A DNA stretch of 64,000 nucleotides from Paenibacillus bouchesdurhonensis (GTDB taxonomy: Bacteria; Bacillota; Bacilli; Paenibacillales; Paenibacillaceae). The translations under genes were made by a program, and so were the position numbers. Position 1 is the first letter of the stretch. Each line of letters opens with the position of its first letter. This document shows, one piece after another, positions 37,184-46,904 of the stretch. The stretch covers positions 1,756,696 to 1,820,695 of the forward strand of contig NZ_LT732548.1 of the NCBI RefSeq assembly GCF_900155685.1, read 5' to 3'. The notes under the pieces were generated by a model. That model did not search any database, was not told where the DNA came from, and was given only the letters and a program-made list of their open reading frames with translations.

Positions 37184-38231
37184 TAAGCTCCCCATTCATA
37201 TGCAGCCTGCACTGTATAGCTATTTGCACCATGCGTATCCATTATCCGTTATGCCGGAGCATCCGCACTTTTTTCCCTGGCTTCATAGCCATTATATTCA
37301 ATGGAGCGCGGATCCCGAGTTTTTTAATCATCTGGATGAACATATCTTTGTTAACTACTATCAGCCCATGCATACACATCATTACAATGAGTTACTTCAT
37401 CTCAAAATAATTACGGCAGATCTGCTCAGCCGGATGGAGACGGGGACGGATTTGATCGCTTTTTTCAAGCGAAGTATCGATCAGGGAGACTATGTCTATT
37501 TATTTCTGGATGAATTTTATTTGCCCGGGAAGGCCATGTACAGGCGGCATCACTTTGCGCATGACACTTTATTGTTCGGTTATGATGATGAAGAGCAAGT
37601 ATTTCATACGCTCGGTTTTAATCACAATTATGAGTACGGACAAACGGATATTGGATATGAGTCGTTTCTAGAAAGCTATCGACAGGCGGATCGCAGGAAA
37701 GCGTATTATACGAAGGAGATTATACTGTACAGCTTAAATAAAGATCGAACCTATGCATTTGATCCTCATCTGGTGATCGAAAGTTTGGAGGACTATGTGC
37801 TGTCCCGCAACAGTTCAGAGAGATACAGGTCGATCGCCAGTCCCAATAATCACGTGTACGGGCTTAAGGTTTACGAGGAAATCGTCAAATATTTGCGTTT
37901 GCTCCAATCCGATTCCACATTATACCGTAACATTATCCCGGTTCACCTGCTTTGGGAGCACAAAAAAATGATGGCCGACCGATTGGAGTATATGAAGCAG
38001 CACCGCTATTGGAGCCCGCCCGAAAAATTGACTGCCCAGTATCAAGAGATTGAACGAGAGGCCTTTTTGATCCGGAAACTATTTTACAAGTACGCATTCT
38101 TCTTAAAGGAAGATACGAGCTTGCTGGAAGAGGCAATGGCAAAAATCCACATGCTTGCGATTAAAGAATCGCAGGTGCTGGAGCAGGTGCTGAATGAGCT
38201 GCACGGAAAATCCAAAGTAACGTGTTCATAA
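37176..38231 (+). CDS. BtrH-N-like protein, possible acyl transfer partner of the NRPS
   Basis: 351 residues. The start (37176) overlaps the NRPS stop by 8 nt, so expression is coupled. The stretch GDYVYLFLDEFYLPG, then HHFAHDTLLFGYDDEE, resembles the N-terminal domain of butirosin protein BtrH and similar papain-like proteins found in biosynthetic clusters, where a carrier-bound acyl group is moved to an amine. The N-terminal Cys expected for that chemistry is not evident: there is no Cys before the C-terminal end (VTCS), so catalysis is uncertain. The C-terminal part (about 220-350) is helical and charged. No signal peptide. The family call is tentative; the functional link to the NRPS is strong. 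Confidence 0.55.
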   Translation: MHNKLPIHMQPALYSYLHHAYPLSVMPEHPHFFPWLHSHYIQWSADPEFFNHLDEHIFVNYYQPMHTHHYNELLHLKIITADLLSRMETGTDLIAFFKRSIDQGDYVYLFLDEFYLPGKAMYRRHHFAHDTLLFGYDDEEQVFHTLGFNHNYEYGQTDIGYESFLESYRQADRRKAYYTKEIILYSLNKDRTYAFDPHLVIESLEDYVLSRNSSERYRSIASPNNHVYGLKVYEEIVKYLRLLQSDSTLYRNIIPVHLLWEHKKMMADRLEYMKQHRYWSPPEKLTAQYQEIEREAFLIRKLFYKYAFFLKEDTSLLEEAMAKIHMLAIKESQVLEQVLNELHGKSKVTCS

Positions 38232-38244
38232 CGACAAGCAATGC

Positions 38245-38270
38245 AAAGGCGCCCAATCGGGTGCCTTTTT
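38245..38270 (+). terminator. Intrinsic terminator after the NRPS operon
   Basis: AAAGGCGCCC, loop AATC, GGGTGCCTTT and TT, 14 nt after the stop. It separates the NRPS pair from the MMPL gene. Confidence 0.85.
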
Positions 38271-38391
38271 ACGTGTATCCCGCATTTTCTGGCAATTCTA
38301 TAAAAGTTTATTTTGAGTTTAGATTCGTAGAATATGATGAAAGCCGTAGAACCGAGATTATGTATTGATATTAGAAACCAAGGAGGAAAAG

Positions 38392-40497
38392 ATGAAGTCA
38401 CTATTGACATCAATTACAGATTGGGTTACGACAAAGAGAGGTATGTGGATTACGCTTGTGGTGTGGCTTGTTCTCATGATTGGTTTAAGCGCCGGACCCC
38501 AATTAAGCAACTATAAGGTGACAAATTTCCAATCGTTGCCAAACGATGCGCCATCCATCATTGCGAATGAAAAGCTGGAGCAGTACTTTCCGAATGATCA
38601 AGGGACGCCTGGTATTCTTGTATTTCATAATGATGATGGCGAAGTAAATCTTACGGCAGTAACCGAAATTATGAATGCGATTATATCGACAGATGTGGCA
38701 GGCGTTGACCAAATCGTAGATATTGCCAAATTGCCACCTCAAGCGACCGCTGCATTCATGTCTGAGGATAAATCCACGATGATTATTCCTATGACCCTAG
38801 ACCCGGCTGCCGACAGCCGTCAGATTGGCGAAACTGTCGATGCTGTTGCAAGAATCGGAAACGAAGCCGCGCAAGGATTTACGGACACCACATTTCGAAT
38901 AACGGGTCCTGCAGGTATTGCTGGGGATACGTTAAAGCTATTTGAACGGGCGGACATCGTGTTGCTGCTGGCGACGATCGGGATTATTTTATTGCTTCTA
39001 ATCGTGATTTACCGATCCCCATTGTTGGCCCTCATTCCCTTATTGGCGACAGCGATTGTCTACCAGGTTACAAATCAGATCATTGCCTTGATGGGCTCAG
39101 GCGGGTTGGAAATTAATAACTCGACAACCTCGATTATGAGTATCCTCCTGTTCGCGGCAGTTATTGATTACTCCTTGTTCGTCTTCTCGCGCTTCCGTGA
39201 GGAGTTGAATCATTACGAAAGCAAGTACGATGCCATGAAGCATGCCATGCGTGCTACAGGCATGCCGGTATTCCTTGCAGGCGGTACAATATTTGCGGCA
39301 ATGCTTGTTTTATTCTTCGCAAACTTCCGGGATTACCAAAATTTCGCGCCTATATTCGGTACCACCATGCTCATCATTATGATAGCATCGATCACGCTGG
39401 TACCTGCCATGTTTACATTGTTTGGGCGTAAAGCATTTTGGCCAAGAGTGCCTAAGTTCGGCAAAACCGGAGAAATCAAACATGGTTTCTGGGGTGCAGT
39501 AGCTAAATTTGTAGTCAACAAGCCAGGATTATCGGGTGGACTGGTTGCGATGATGATGGTCGTGACCGCACTTAATGTGTTTAACTTAAATTATGAGTTC
39601 GATATGGTCAAATCCTTTCCGAAAGATTTACCTTCTCGTGAAGGATATGAGATTGTGGAAACTCGGTTTAATAAGGGGGAGCTAGCACCTACCTCGATCT
39701 TGGTTGAAAGCGATCAGGCCCTGTCTGAAGAACAAATCGAAGCGCTTCGTACGAGACTGCTTGACGAAAACAACGTTGCTTCGGTTAGGTTGAACAGTGT
39801 ATCGGAGGATCATACAGCACTAAAATACAGCATGACGCTTGACCTTAATCCTTATTCGGTAGAAGCCATAGATCTGCTCAAAGATCTGCGCGATCGCAGT
39901 GATGAGATGCTAGTCGATGCAGGGGTAACCGGAGAGATTCATTATGGCGGTATCACACCGAAGCTGGTTGATGAGCGTGAGGTAAATAACCGCGATATAT
40001 GGCTGATTGTTGTTCTTGAGACGGTACTCATTCTTGGCTTGCTGTTCGTTTTGACCAAATCAATCCGAATGTCTACTTACATGATGGCAACAATTCTGAT
40101 TTCATTCGTATCTGCATTAGGACTTGGTCTCTTCCTTGTCGATGTCTTCTTTGGTTATGATGCGATAAGTACGCGCGTTCCTGTCTACTCCTTTATTTTC
40201 CTAGTCGCGCTGGGCATTGATTATAACATTATTCTGGTCTCCCGATTCTTAGAGGAACGTAAATCCCGCAAGGTGAAGGAAGCGTTAGAGATTGCCATTC
40301 GCAACACGGGCGGTGTCATCTCTTCGGCCGGTATCATATTAGCAGCCACGTTCGCAGCGCTAATGACCATGCCTATTGCTGATTTGTTTGTTTTCGGGTT
40401 CATTGTAGCCATTGGAATTCTGATGGATACATTCTTAGTACGCGGAATACTATTGCCAGCTGTTATCTTATTCTTCGAGAAGGATAAGGGTAAGTAA
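38392..40497 (+). CDS. MMPL/RND-family membrane exporter
   Basis: 701 residues, ATG behind AAGGAGG. It has the RND/MMPL layout: TM1 (WITLVVWLVLMIGLSAG), a large outside loop, TM2-6 with the proton-relay type segment AAVIDYSLFVFSRFREEL, then a second half repeating the plan with VALGIDYNIILVSRFLEER. Such pumps (MmpL, YdfJ, HpnN types) use the proton gradient to move lipids, lipopeptides or drugs outward. The gene lies between the NRPS pair and a two-component system. I infer either export of the NRPS product or membrane-stress defence. Confidence 0.92.
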   Translation: MKSLLTSITDWVTTKRGMWITLVVWLVLMIGLSAGPQLSNYKVTNFQSLPNDAPSIIANEKLEQYFPNDQGTPGILVFHNDDGEVNLTAVTEIMNAIISTDVAGVDQIVDIAKLPPQATAAFMSEDKSTMIIPMTLDPAADSRQIGETVDAVARIGNEAAQGFTDTTFRITGPAGIAGDTLKLFERADIVLLLATIGIILLLLIVIYRSPLLALIPLLATAIVYQVTNQIIALMGSGGLEINNSTTSIMSILLFAAVIDYSLFVFSRFREELNHYESKYDAMKHAMRATGMPVFLAGGTIFAAMLVLFFANFRDYQNFAPIFGTTMLIIMIASITLVPAMFTLFGRKAFWPRVPKFGKTGEIKHGFWGAVAKFVVNKPGLSGGLVAMMMVVTALNVFNLNYEFDMVKSFPKDLPSREGYEIVETRFNKGELAPTSILVESDQALSEEQIEALRTRLLDENNVASVRLNSVSEDHTALKYSMTLDLNPYSVEAIDLLKDLRDRSDEMLVDAGVTGEIHYGGITPKLVDEREVNNRDIWLIVVLETVLILGLLFVLTKSIRMSTYMMATILISFVSALGLGLFLVDVFFGYDAISTRVPVYSFIFLVALGIDYNIILVSRFLEERKSRKVKEALEIAIRNTGGVISSAGIILAATFAALMTMPIADLFVFGFIVAIGILMDTFLVRGILLPAVILFFEKDKGK

Positions 40498-40501
40498 TGT
40501 G

Positions 40502-40540
40502 AAAAATGCAGAGACTATTTCTACGGTCTCCGCATTTTTT
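40502..40540 (+). terminator. Intrinsic terminator after MMPL gene
   Basis: Arms AAAATGC-GAGAC and GTCTC-GCATTTT with one mismatch, ending in a run of Ts, just before the response regulator gene. Confidence 0.8.
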
Positions 40541-40557
40541 GGCTGAGGAGGTCTCCG

Positions 40558-41232
40558 ATGAAGATCATTGTAATTGATGACGATAAGAACATTTTACAGC
40601 TTGTCAGCATTCATCTCACACGTGAAGGATATCAAGTGTTAAACGCGAATAACGCATCAGAAGCTTTGGATATGCTGGAGAATGAAGTACCTGACCTCGC
40701 TGTGGTTGACGTGATGATGCCTGGAATGGACGGAATTGAATTAACGAAAATCTTAAGCAAAGACTACGGCATTCCGGTTCTGCTTCTAACCGCGAAAGGC
40801 GAACTGGAAGACAAGACTAAAGGTTTCTTGGCGGGATCAGAAGATTATGTCGTGAAGCCATTCGAGCCGAAGGAGCTGCTATTCCGTATCGCTGTTATCC
40901 TAAGGAGATATGAAAAGGAATATCAGTCGGTTATTCAGGTAGGCAATGTGACCATTAGTCGTCAAACCTATGAAGTATCCACGGGTGAGCGTACTCTTGT
41001 GATGCCGTTAAAAGAATTTGAACTATTAGCCTTACTGGCTAGCCGTCCGAATCACATCATGGAACGCAGCATGATCATGGAGAAGATTTGGGGACATGAT
41101 TATGAGGGGGATGATTATACCTTGAATACCCATATCAAGCGACTTCGCGAGCGTTTAACGCAATTGGGTGCAAACGTCGAAATTAGCACGACTCGCGGCG
41201 TGGGCTATCGATTAGAGGTTCAGCATTCGTGA
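40558..41232 (+). CDS. OmpR-family response regulator
   Basis: 224 residues. Receiver domain (1-115) with phospho-acceptor Asp51 in VVDVMMPGMDG and the conserved Lys in VVKPFEP; winged-helix DNA-binding domain (about 125-222, KEFELLALLASRPN, DYTLNTHIKRLRERL). Start behind GAGGAGG. It overlaps the kinase gene by 4 nt (ATGA/GTGA-type junction). Likely target: the MMPL gene and perhaps the NRPS pair just upstream. Confidence 0.92.
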   Translation: MKIIVIDDDKNILQLVSIHLTREGYQVLNANNASEALDMLENEVPDLAVVDVMMPGMDGIELTKILSKDYGIPVLLLTAKGELEDKTKGFLAGSEDYVVKPFEPKELLFRIAVILRRYEKEYQSVIQVGNVTISRQTYEVSTGERTLVMPLKEFELLALLASRPNHIMERSMIMEKIWGHDYEGDDYTLNTHIKRLRERLTQLGANVEISTTRGVGYRLEVQHS

Positions 41233-42623
41233 AAACTCTGTATCGGCAATTTACCCTGATTACTGTTCTTATTATGTTATTTAGTACAGTTGTCTCTTTC
41301 TTTTTGATGAATACGTACTATCTCTTGGCCACTAAAGAATTGAGTGATAGGGAAAATATCCAGATAGCGCAGCAAATTACAAAGTACATTGAATCTACTC
41401 CAAATTTAGATATAGATCTTTATTTAAACACGCTTGGTCAGGTGGGATATCAGTTATATGTGACTAGCGAATCGGGTTATTCTCAATTTATTGGCAGCGA
41501 GTTTAAAGTAAAAACGTTACCGGAAGCTGTGAAATCATCTGTATTTAGCGGACAGATTTATAACGGAATGGAAAGCTTTCCGAATCAGACCTTCATGAGC
41601 GGAAGGTTTGCCAATGAACTCGAAAATACAGTGGGCGTGCCATTTCGCTATCAAGGTGAACTTTATGGATTATTTTTACGGCCGCATATTGATGTTCTTG
41701 TTGATGAACTTCACATTATTTTCGCGATCATGATTATAACCATGGCATTGATTAGCCTTCTGGCTATGCTTGTTACTGCTAAACAGATTATTCGGCCTAT
41801 CGCGCAGCTTACGGAAGCAACCAAACAGATTTCGCTGGAGAAGTATGATCATTTGCTAAAGGTTAATCGGAAAGACGAGATCGGACAGCTTGCCGAGAGC
41901 TTCAATCAGATGACAAAGCAACTGCAGGTGAACGATCAGTCCAGGAAAGAGTTCATTAGCAATGTGTCGCATGATTTTCAATCGCCGCTTCTTAATATTC
42001 AAGGTTATGCGGATTTGTTGAAATCCCAATCGACAACGGAGGAAGAAAGAGTAACGTTCTCATCCATTATCGAGGCGGAAGCGAAACGTCTCTCGATTTT
42101 GACGAAACAGCTATTGCTTCTTACTTCATTAGATCAGTCGAATTATAGATTGGAGCGTTCATTCTTCTCGTTAGATCAACAGCTCAAAAGCTTGTCGCAA
42201 AAATATTTATGGCGCATCGAGGAAATGGGCATCGAGCTTTATTATAAAACGACTCCTGTCCATTTCTACGGAGATAAGAGCCTATTGGAGACGGTATGGG
42301 ATAACTTATTAACCAATGCTTTGAAGTACAATAAACCTCATGGTTCCATCCAAATCGAGATGAAGGACTTCAATCATTGCATTACCATTCAGTTCAAAGA
42401 CACCGGGATAGGCATACAGGATAGTGAGCTCCACCATTTGTTTGAGCGTTTCTACCGGGAGGATACTTCCAGAAGCAAAGAAGGTACAGGACTTGGATTG
42501 ACCATCGTCAAACAAATCGTCGAATTACATGGTGGAAGTGTTCAAGTTTCAAGTAAGCTCGGGGAAGGAACCTGTTTTACGATTACATTGCCTAAAAGGA
42601 ATTCTCACCTAAGCAACCCATGA
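41229..42623 (+). CDS. Membrane sensor histidine kinase
   Basis: 464 residues. An N-terminal membrane segment, an extracellular sensor loop of about 130 residues, a second membrane segment (about 160-182), HAMP, HisKA with His248 in FISNVSHDFQSPL, and an ATPase domain with N (NLLTNALKYN), G1 (DTGIGI) and G2 (EGTGLGLTI) boxes. GTG start at 41229 overlapping the regulator gene. It forms a complete pair with the OmpR-type protein and probably senses envelope stress or the exported compound. Confidence 0.92.
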   Translation: MKTLYRQFTLITVLIMLFSTVVSFFLMNTYYLLATKELSDRENIQIAQQITKYIESTPNLDIDLYLNTLGQVGYQLYVTSESGYSQFIGSEFKVKTLPEAVKSSVFSGQIYNGMESFPNQTFMSGRFANELENTVGVPFRYQGELYGLFLRPHIDVLVDELHIIFAIMIITMALISLLAMLVTAKQIIRPIAQLTEATKQISLEKYDHLLKVNRKDEIGQLAESFNQMTKQLQVNDQSRKEFISNVSHDFQSPLLNIQGYADLLKSQSTTEEERVTFSSIIEAEAKRLSILTKQLLLLTSLDQSNYRLERSFFSLDQQLKSLSQKYLWRIEEMGIELYYKTTPVHFYGDKSLLETVWDNLLTNALKYNKPHGSIQIEMKDFNHCITIQFKDTGIGIQDSELHHLFERFYREDTSRSKEGTGLGLTIVKQIVELHGGSVQVSSKLGEGTCFTITLPKRNSHLSNP

Positions 42624-42710
42624 TCTTGGCCAAGCCTCGGGTTATGTCTCGCGGATCGAGAAGCTAGCGTTGATGAAACATAGGCATTAGTTTTATAAGA
42701 CTAAAAGTGA
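42624..42710 (+). pseudogene. Vestigial third copy of the sigK 3' end
   Basis: Directly after the kinase stop, GTTATGTCTCGCGGATCGAG, then AAGC-AGCG, TGATGAA and AGTTTTATAAGA match the last 70 bp of sigK (coding [20 protein letters not shown]). Many substitutions and an in-frame stop are present. It lies in the same orientation as the other two copies and closes the NRPS-MMPL segment. Confidence 0.75.
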
Positions 42711-42727
42711 AAATACTTATTTATGGT

Positions 42728-42747
42728 GAGCCGGCGGATGCCGGCTC
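42728..42747. terminator. Perfect hairpin at the end of the GH105 gene
   Basis: GAGCCGGC, loop GGAT, GCCGGCTC. A/T-rich flanks on both sides; probably ends the minus-strand GH105 transcript. Confidence 0.65.
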
Positions 42748-42773
42748 TATTTTAGCTGCTTATAGATCCCGTA

Positions 42774-43871
42774 TTATCCTGCCGCCAGGCTCATCTCTAC
42801 GCACATAAGAATGAAGGCGCCGGCGCCGTGCAGATCGTTTTCGCTGGTGGGGCGGGCAATGTAGTGGTCATAGTCGCCGATGCCGGTCCCGATACAAATG
42901 TTGCCAATGACGACGTTGCCGTTCTCGTCGAACTTCAGTGTATCGATTACGCCTTGGTAGCCTTTCCAGGCATAGTCCATGTACTTGGCGTCCAGATACC
43001 CGAACCGGACGGCTTTAGCAATGGCATGCACAAACAGCGCCGTACAGGAGTTTTCTAGCCAATTATCCGAGCGATCTCCTTTGTCGACGACTTGATACCA
43101 TAGTCCGGTGGCGGGATCCTGATAGTTTGTCAGAGCGATAAGCAGATCCTGCAGAATGGTCACGAGCTTGGCTTTATCCAGGTGATCCTCCGGCAGGTAT
43201 TCGAACATCTCCAACAAAGCGACGGGATACCAGCCAATAGCGCGGCCCCAGAACTCCGGAGCACGACCCGTGACGGGATCAGCCCAATTGGCCTCTTTGG
43301 TCTCGTCCCAGCCGTGGTACAGCAGGCCGTTGTCCGGACTCTTCGTATGCTTCTCCATGAGGAGAGCCTGGAAGGTCATCATGGAGAAATATTCGCTGTC
43401 GCCGAAAGTTTTAGCGAATTGCACGGCAATCGGGCCGGCCATGTACAAGCCGTCCAGCCACATTTGATTCGGGTAATGTCCCTTGTGCCAGAATCCTCCC
43501 GACGGATTCGTCGGCCACGATTTCAACAGGGGCACTAGGGTATGCAGCGCTTTTTTGTATCGCTCGTCTCCTGTCTGTTCATAGAGGGTGAAGAGAAGTA
43601 CACCGGGCTGAATGTCGTCGAGCTCGTCGGACTTAAACTTTTTGATGCTGCCGTCCTCGAGAATCTGGCTATCTACCCAACGTTTCATATAGTCATACAG
43701 CTTTTGTTCTCCGTTCTGCCGCCAGCATTTTTCCATGCCGGAGAGAAAGACGCCTTGATGATAGTGGAAGCGATCCGGCGGAAGATCCTCCGGCTCGAAT
43801 TTGGCCATTAGCGCTTCGCAGGCCTTTTGCGCCCATTGTATTGGGGTCATAAGGGATGTGGATGATGGCAT
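42774..43871 (-). CDS. GH105 unsaturated rhamnogalacturonyl/glucuronyl hydrolase
   Basis: 365 residues, the usual length for family GH105 (YteR/YesR type), an (alpha/alpha)6 barrel. Typical segments are HYHQGVFLSGMEKCW, HYPNQMWLDGLYMAGP with the catalytic Asp, GRAPEFWGRAIGWYPVAL, and DNWLENSCTALF. Such enzymes hydrate the unsaturated uronic acid left by pectate or rhamnogalacturonan lyases, acting in the cytoplasm; no signal peptide is present. AAGGAGGAAGG lies before the ATG. It is divergent from an AraC regulator gene 144 bp away, which probably controls it. Confidence 0.92.
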   Translation of the reverse strand: MPSSTSLMTPIQWAQKACEALMAKFEPEDLPPDRFHYHQGVFLSGMEKCWRQNGEQKLYDYMKRWVDSQILEDGSIKKFKSDELDDIQPGVLLFTLYEQTGDERYKKALHTLVPLLKSWPTNPSGGFWHKGHYPNQMWLDGLYMAGPIAVQFAKTFGDSEYFSMMTFQALLMEKHTKSPDNGLLYHGWDETKEANWADPVTGRAPEFWGRAIGWYPVALLEMFEYLPEDHLDKAKLVTILQDLLIALTNYQDPATGLWYQVVDKGDRSDNWLENSCTALFVHAIAKAVRFGYLDAKYMDYAWKGYQGVIDTLKFDENGNVVIGNICIGTGIGDYDHYIARPTSENDLHGAGAFILMCVEMSLAAG

Positions 43872-44015
43872 CGATATCCTTCCTCCTTCTTGTTTATATC
43901 TCTATTCTAGCATCGTAAAATGTACATGTTTTGCAGATTTGACCTATTTCTTCTTACTTCTTGCGGTATAATGAACAGCAGAAGGAACAATGGGTAGGAA
44001 GGAGAGCGGAGCAGT

Positions 44016-44849
44016 TTGGGAGATCTTTATTTCGAGAATCGCACAGGAAATTTTCTGGTGTCCCATCGGGAAGCGTTAAGTCACCATATGCCGGTCAGCC
44101 ATTTTCACAGTACGTATGAAATCTACTATTTGATGTCCGGCCAGCGGAATATTTTTATTCAAGATCGAACAATAGCGATGAACGAGGGCGATGTTGTCAT
44201 TATTGCGCCGAATATTCTGCATCGTACGATCAATGCAGCCCAGCCGAAGCATGAGCGGCTCATCATTAATATACACGAGCAGTATTTTTCGCCGGATAGT
44301 TCCCATAAGGAAGCGCTTCGGCCTTTGCTGGAACAGGATTATCTGATCGTGAACGGTTCTTTGCGTGACCAACTGTCGATCGGATCGCTTTCTAGGGCTA
44401 TTATTCAGGAAATGAAGGAACAGGCGAGTGGTTTCGAATTGTTTGCGCAGACGCTCGCCGTGCAGTTGCTTATCATTTGTTGCAGGCACCTCAAGCAGAA
44501 CGCCATGGAGGCGCTGGCCTCGCCAAGTCCCATGCACGAAAGAATATCGGAGATCGTTCGCTATATCAACGAACATTATACGGAGGAATTATCACTGCAT
44601 TTGCTGGCGGACAAGTTTTATATCAGCCCCTATTATTTGAGCCGTTATTTTAAAAAAGCGACGGGTTTTACATATGTAGAGTACGTAAACAGCGTGCGGA
44701 TTAAGGAAGCTAAGAAGCTGCTGGAGCACTCCTCCATGAAGGTCAATTTAATCGCCAGGAGGGTAGGCTTTGGAAGTGTGACGCATTTCGGGCGGGTGTT
44801 CAAAGAGGTTACGGGCAACGCGCCATTATATTATAGAAGAAATCTGTGA
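44016..44849 (+). CDS. AraC-family regulator with cupin domain
   Basis: 277 residues. Cupin-type sensor at the N-terminus (HFHSTYEIYYLMSGQR, GDVVIIAPNILH) and a C-terminal double helix-turn-helix (LHLLADKFYISPYYLSRYFK; VNLIARRVGFGSVTHFGRVF). TTG start with AAGGAGAG 10 nt upstream. Divergent from the GH105 gene and sharing its 144-bp promoter region, so it is most likely the local activator for oligogalacturonide or rhamnogalacturonan use. Confidence 0.9.
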   Translation: MGDLYFENRTGNFLVSHREALSHHMPVSHFHSTYEIYYLMSGQRNIFIQDRTIAMNEGDVVIIAPNILHRTINAAQPKHERLIINIHEQYFSPDSSHKEALRPLLEQDYLIVNGSLRDQLSIGSLSRAIIQEMKEQASGFELFAQTLAVQLLIICCRHLKQNAMEALASPSPMHERISEIVRYINEHYTEELSLHLLADKFYISPYYLSRYFKKATGFTYVEYVNSVRIKEAKKLLEHSSMKVNLIARRVGFGSVTHFGRVFKEVTGNAPLYYRRNL

Positions 44850-44916
44850 AACCAGGTTTTAAATTTTTATTTGCCTAGCTGCGAATACCTCCCTGATGAT
44901 GGCTTCAAAACACAAA

Positions 44917-44955
44917 GAAGTAGACCGCACTGTGATAAGGATTGCGGTCTACTTC
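44917..44955 (+). terminator. Strong hairpin after AraC gene
   Basis: 13-bp perfect arms GAAGTAGACCGCA and TGCGGTCTACTTC with a 13-nt loop; no long T-run. Confidence 0.65.
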
Positions 44956-45008
44956 GATTCGCGTAAAAAATTCTATAGCCAATCTCTTTTTTTAAGCGGT
45001 AAGTGTAA

Positions 45009-45045
45009 CAAGGAGTCATGTCCCAGCAAGGCTCCTTGATTATTT
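45009..45045. terminator. Hairpin between AraC gene and hcp
   Basis: CAAGGAG and CTCCTTG (45032-45038) with A/T-rich DNA on both sides; a candidate terminator for the converging hcp transcript. Confidence 0.5.
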
Positions 45046-45114
45046 TAATTTAGCAATCAATAAAACCGCTTTATTCCTATGCATTGCCTAGCGATGTACC
45101 TTCTAATTCACTTC

Positions 45115-46806
45115 TTAAGCATAGGCCCCAAGGAACATCTCCATGTCATCCTCGACATTTGTGATGCCGCCGATGCCGAACTGCTCCACCAGCACTTTCG
45201 TTATGTTTGGAGAGAGGAAGGCAGGCAGCGTTGGCCCGAGATGAATGTTTTTGACCCCGAGATAGAGCAGGGCCAGCAGCACGATAACCGCTTTTTGCTC
45301 ATACCAGGCGATATTATATGAAATCGGCAGTTCGTTGATGTCATCAAGTCCCAATATTTCTTTTAGCTTCAGCGCAATGATGGCGAGCGAATAGGAGTCG
45401 TTGCATTGGCCCGCATCGAGAACGCGCGGGATACCACCGATTTCGCCGAGATCAAGCTTATTGTATTTGTATTTTGCACAGCCCGCAGTTAGGATGACCG
45501 TGTCGCGGGGAAGCTGCTGGGCAAACTCGGTATAATAATTGCGCGACTTCATCCGGCCATCGCATCCCGCCATGACGAAGAAACGCCGAATATCCCCCGC
45601 TTTAACAGCATCCACCACATCATCGGCGATGCTCGTTACGGTGTTATGGGCAAAGCCGCCAATGATTTCTCCAGTCTCCAGCTCGGTCGGAGGCTGACAC
45701 TGCTTGGCGAGGGCAATCATCTCGGAGAAATCTTTAGGTTGACCGTCTACACCCTCCGGAATATGCTGTAAGCCAGGATAGCCGGTGTTGCCCGTCGTAA
45801 AGATGCGATTCACATAGCCTGGCTTTGGCGGTACGATGCAGTTGGTCGTCATCAGGATCGGACCGTTGAAGTCTTCGAATTCACTAGCTTGCTTCCACCA
45901 GGCATTGCCGTAATTCCCGATAAAATGATCGTACTTCTTGAAGGCCGGATAGTAGTGAGCCGGCAGCATTTCGCTATGGGTATACACGTCAACGCCTGTT
46001 CCTTCGGTTTGCTGCAGCAGTTCCTCCAAATCCTTCAGGTCATGGCCGCTCACTAGGATGCCCGGGCGATTACGCACCCCGATATTGACTTTCGTTACCT
46101 CGGGATGGCCATATACGCCGGTATTCGCTTGGTCAAGCAAGGCCATGGCATCTACGCCGAATTTCCCTGTCTCCATCACGAGTGCGACCAGCTGGTCAGC
46201 AGTCAATGCATCGTCCAAAGCAGCCGCTAGCGCACGCTGCATGAACTGCTCGACTTCACGATTAGTATAATTCAGTTGATAGGCATGATACAGGTATGCA
46301 GCCATACCTTTCAGTCCATAGGTGAGCAATTCACGCAGGGAACGGATATCGGGGTCTTCTGTGGCGAGCACGCCAACCTCCTGAGCTTTGGCATCAAGTG
46401 CCGCTTCATCGTTGCTATGCCAAACCGCCGCATCCGGCAGTGTCGTCCTGCTTGCTGGATGCTGATGCTCCCAGTGCTCACGCACTTCATCGCGAAGAGC
46501 GAGCGCCTCCCGAACTTTAGCGACGAACACATCCCGGTCGAAATTGGCGTTCGTGATCGTGGCGAACAACGAATCCATAATAAAAACGGATGTCCGGCGT
46601 TCCAGCGCGTCGGGCAGTTCCGTATCGATGCTAAAGAAGGAAATTCCCTTCAAAGTAAAAATAAGCAGATCCTGCAGGTTGGCGACATCAGGCGTTTTTC
46701 CGCAAACACCTACGATTGTACAGCCGACACCTTTAGATGCCTCTTGGCACTGAAAACAAAACATGGGCATCTGCTCGTCATGATTATTGAACGGAGCTTG
46801 ATCCAT
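45115..46806 (-). CDS. hcp: Hydroxylamine reductase (hybrid cluster protein)
   Basis: 563 residues, full-length hybrid-cluster protein. The N-terminus has four cysteines for the first Fe-S cluster ([14 protein letters not shown] then VGVC). The C-terminal part carries the cysteine-rich segments for the hybrid cluster ([40 protein letters not shown]). The family reduces hydroxylamine and is linked to nitric oxide defence under low oxygen. Start behind AGGAGG. Two Fnr/Crp-type dyads lie upstream, fitting anaerobic control. It stands alone. Confidence 0.95.
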   Translation of the reverse strand: MDQAPFNNHDEQMPMFCFQCQEASKGVGCTIVGVCGKTPDVANLQDLLIFTLKGISFFSIDTELPDALERRTSVFIMDSLFATITNANFDRDVFVAKVREALALRDEVREHWEHQHPASRTTLPDAAVWHSNDEAALDAKAQEVGVLATEDPDIRSLRELLTYGLKGMAAYLYHAYQLNYTNREVEQFMQRALAAALDDALTADQLVALVMETGKFGVDAMALLDQANTGVYGHPEVTKVNIGVRNRPGILVSGHDLKDLEELLQQTEGTGVDVYTHSEMLPAHYYPAFKKYDHFIGNYGNAWWKQASEFEDFNGPILMTTNCIVPPKPGYVNRIFTTGNTGYPGLQHIPEGVDGQPKDFSEMIALAKQCQPPTELETGEIIGGFAHNTVTSIADDVVDAVKAGDIRRFFVMAGCDGRMKSRNYYTEFAQQLPRDTVILTAGCAKYKYNKLDLGEIGGIPRVLDAGQCNDSYSLAIIALKLKEILGLDDINELPISYNIAWYEQKAVIVLLALLYLGVKNIHLGPTLPAFLSPNITKVLVEQFGIGGITNVEDDMEMFLGAYA

Positions 46807-46844
46807 TGGTTTGACCTCCTAATTTATAATTGTTAATAACGGCT

Positions 46845-46860
46845 TGTGCAAACATGCACA
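46845..46860. promoter_or_regulatory. Dyad in the hcp promoter region
   Basis: TGTGCAAACATGCACA, a perfect 6-bp inverted repeat with a 4-bp centre, 39 bp before the hcp start. It resembles Crp/Fnr or Rex-type sites. Confidence 0.45.
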
Positions 46861-46904
46861 TTGCCAATCCATCCGAAGCATAACGCAGGAGTAAAGGCAA
46901 TCGG

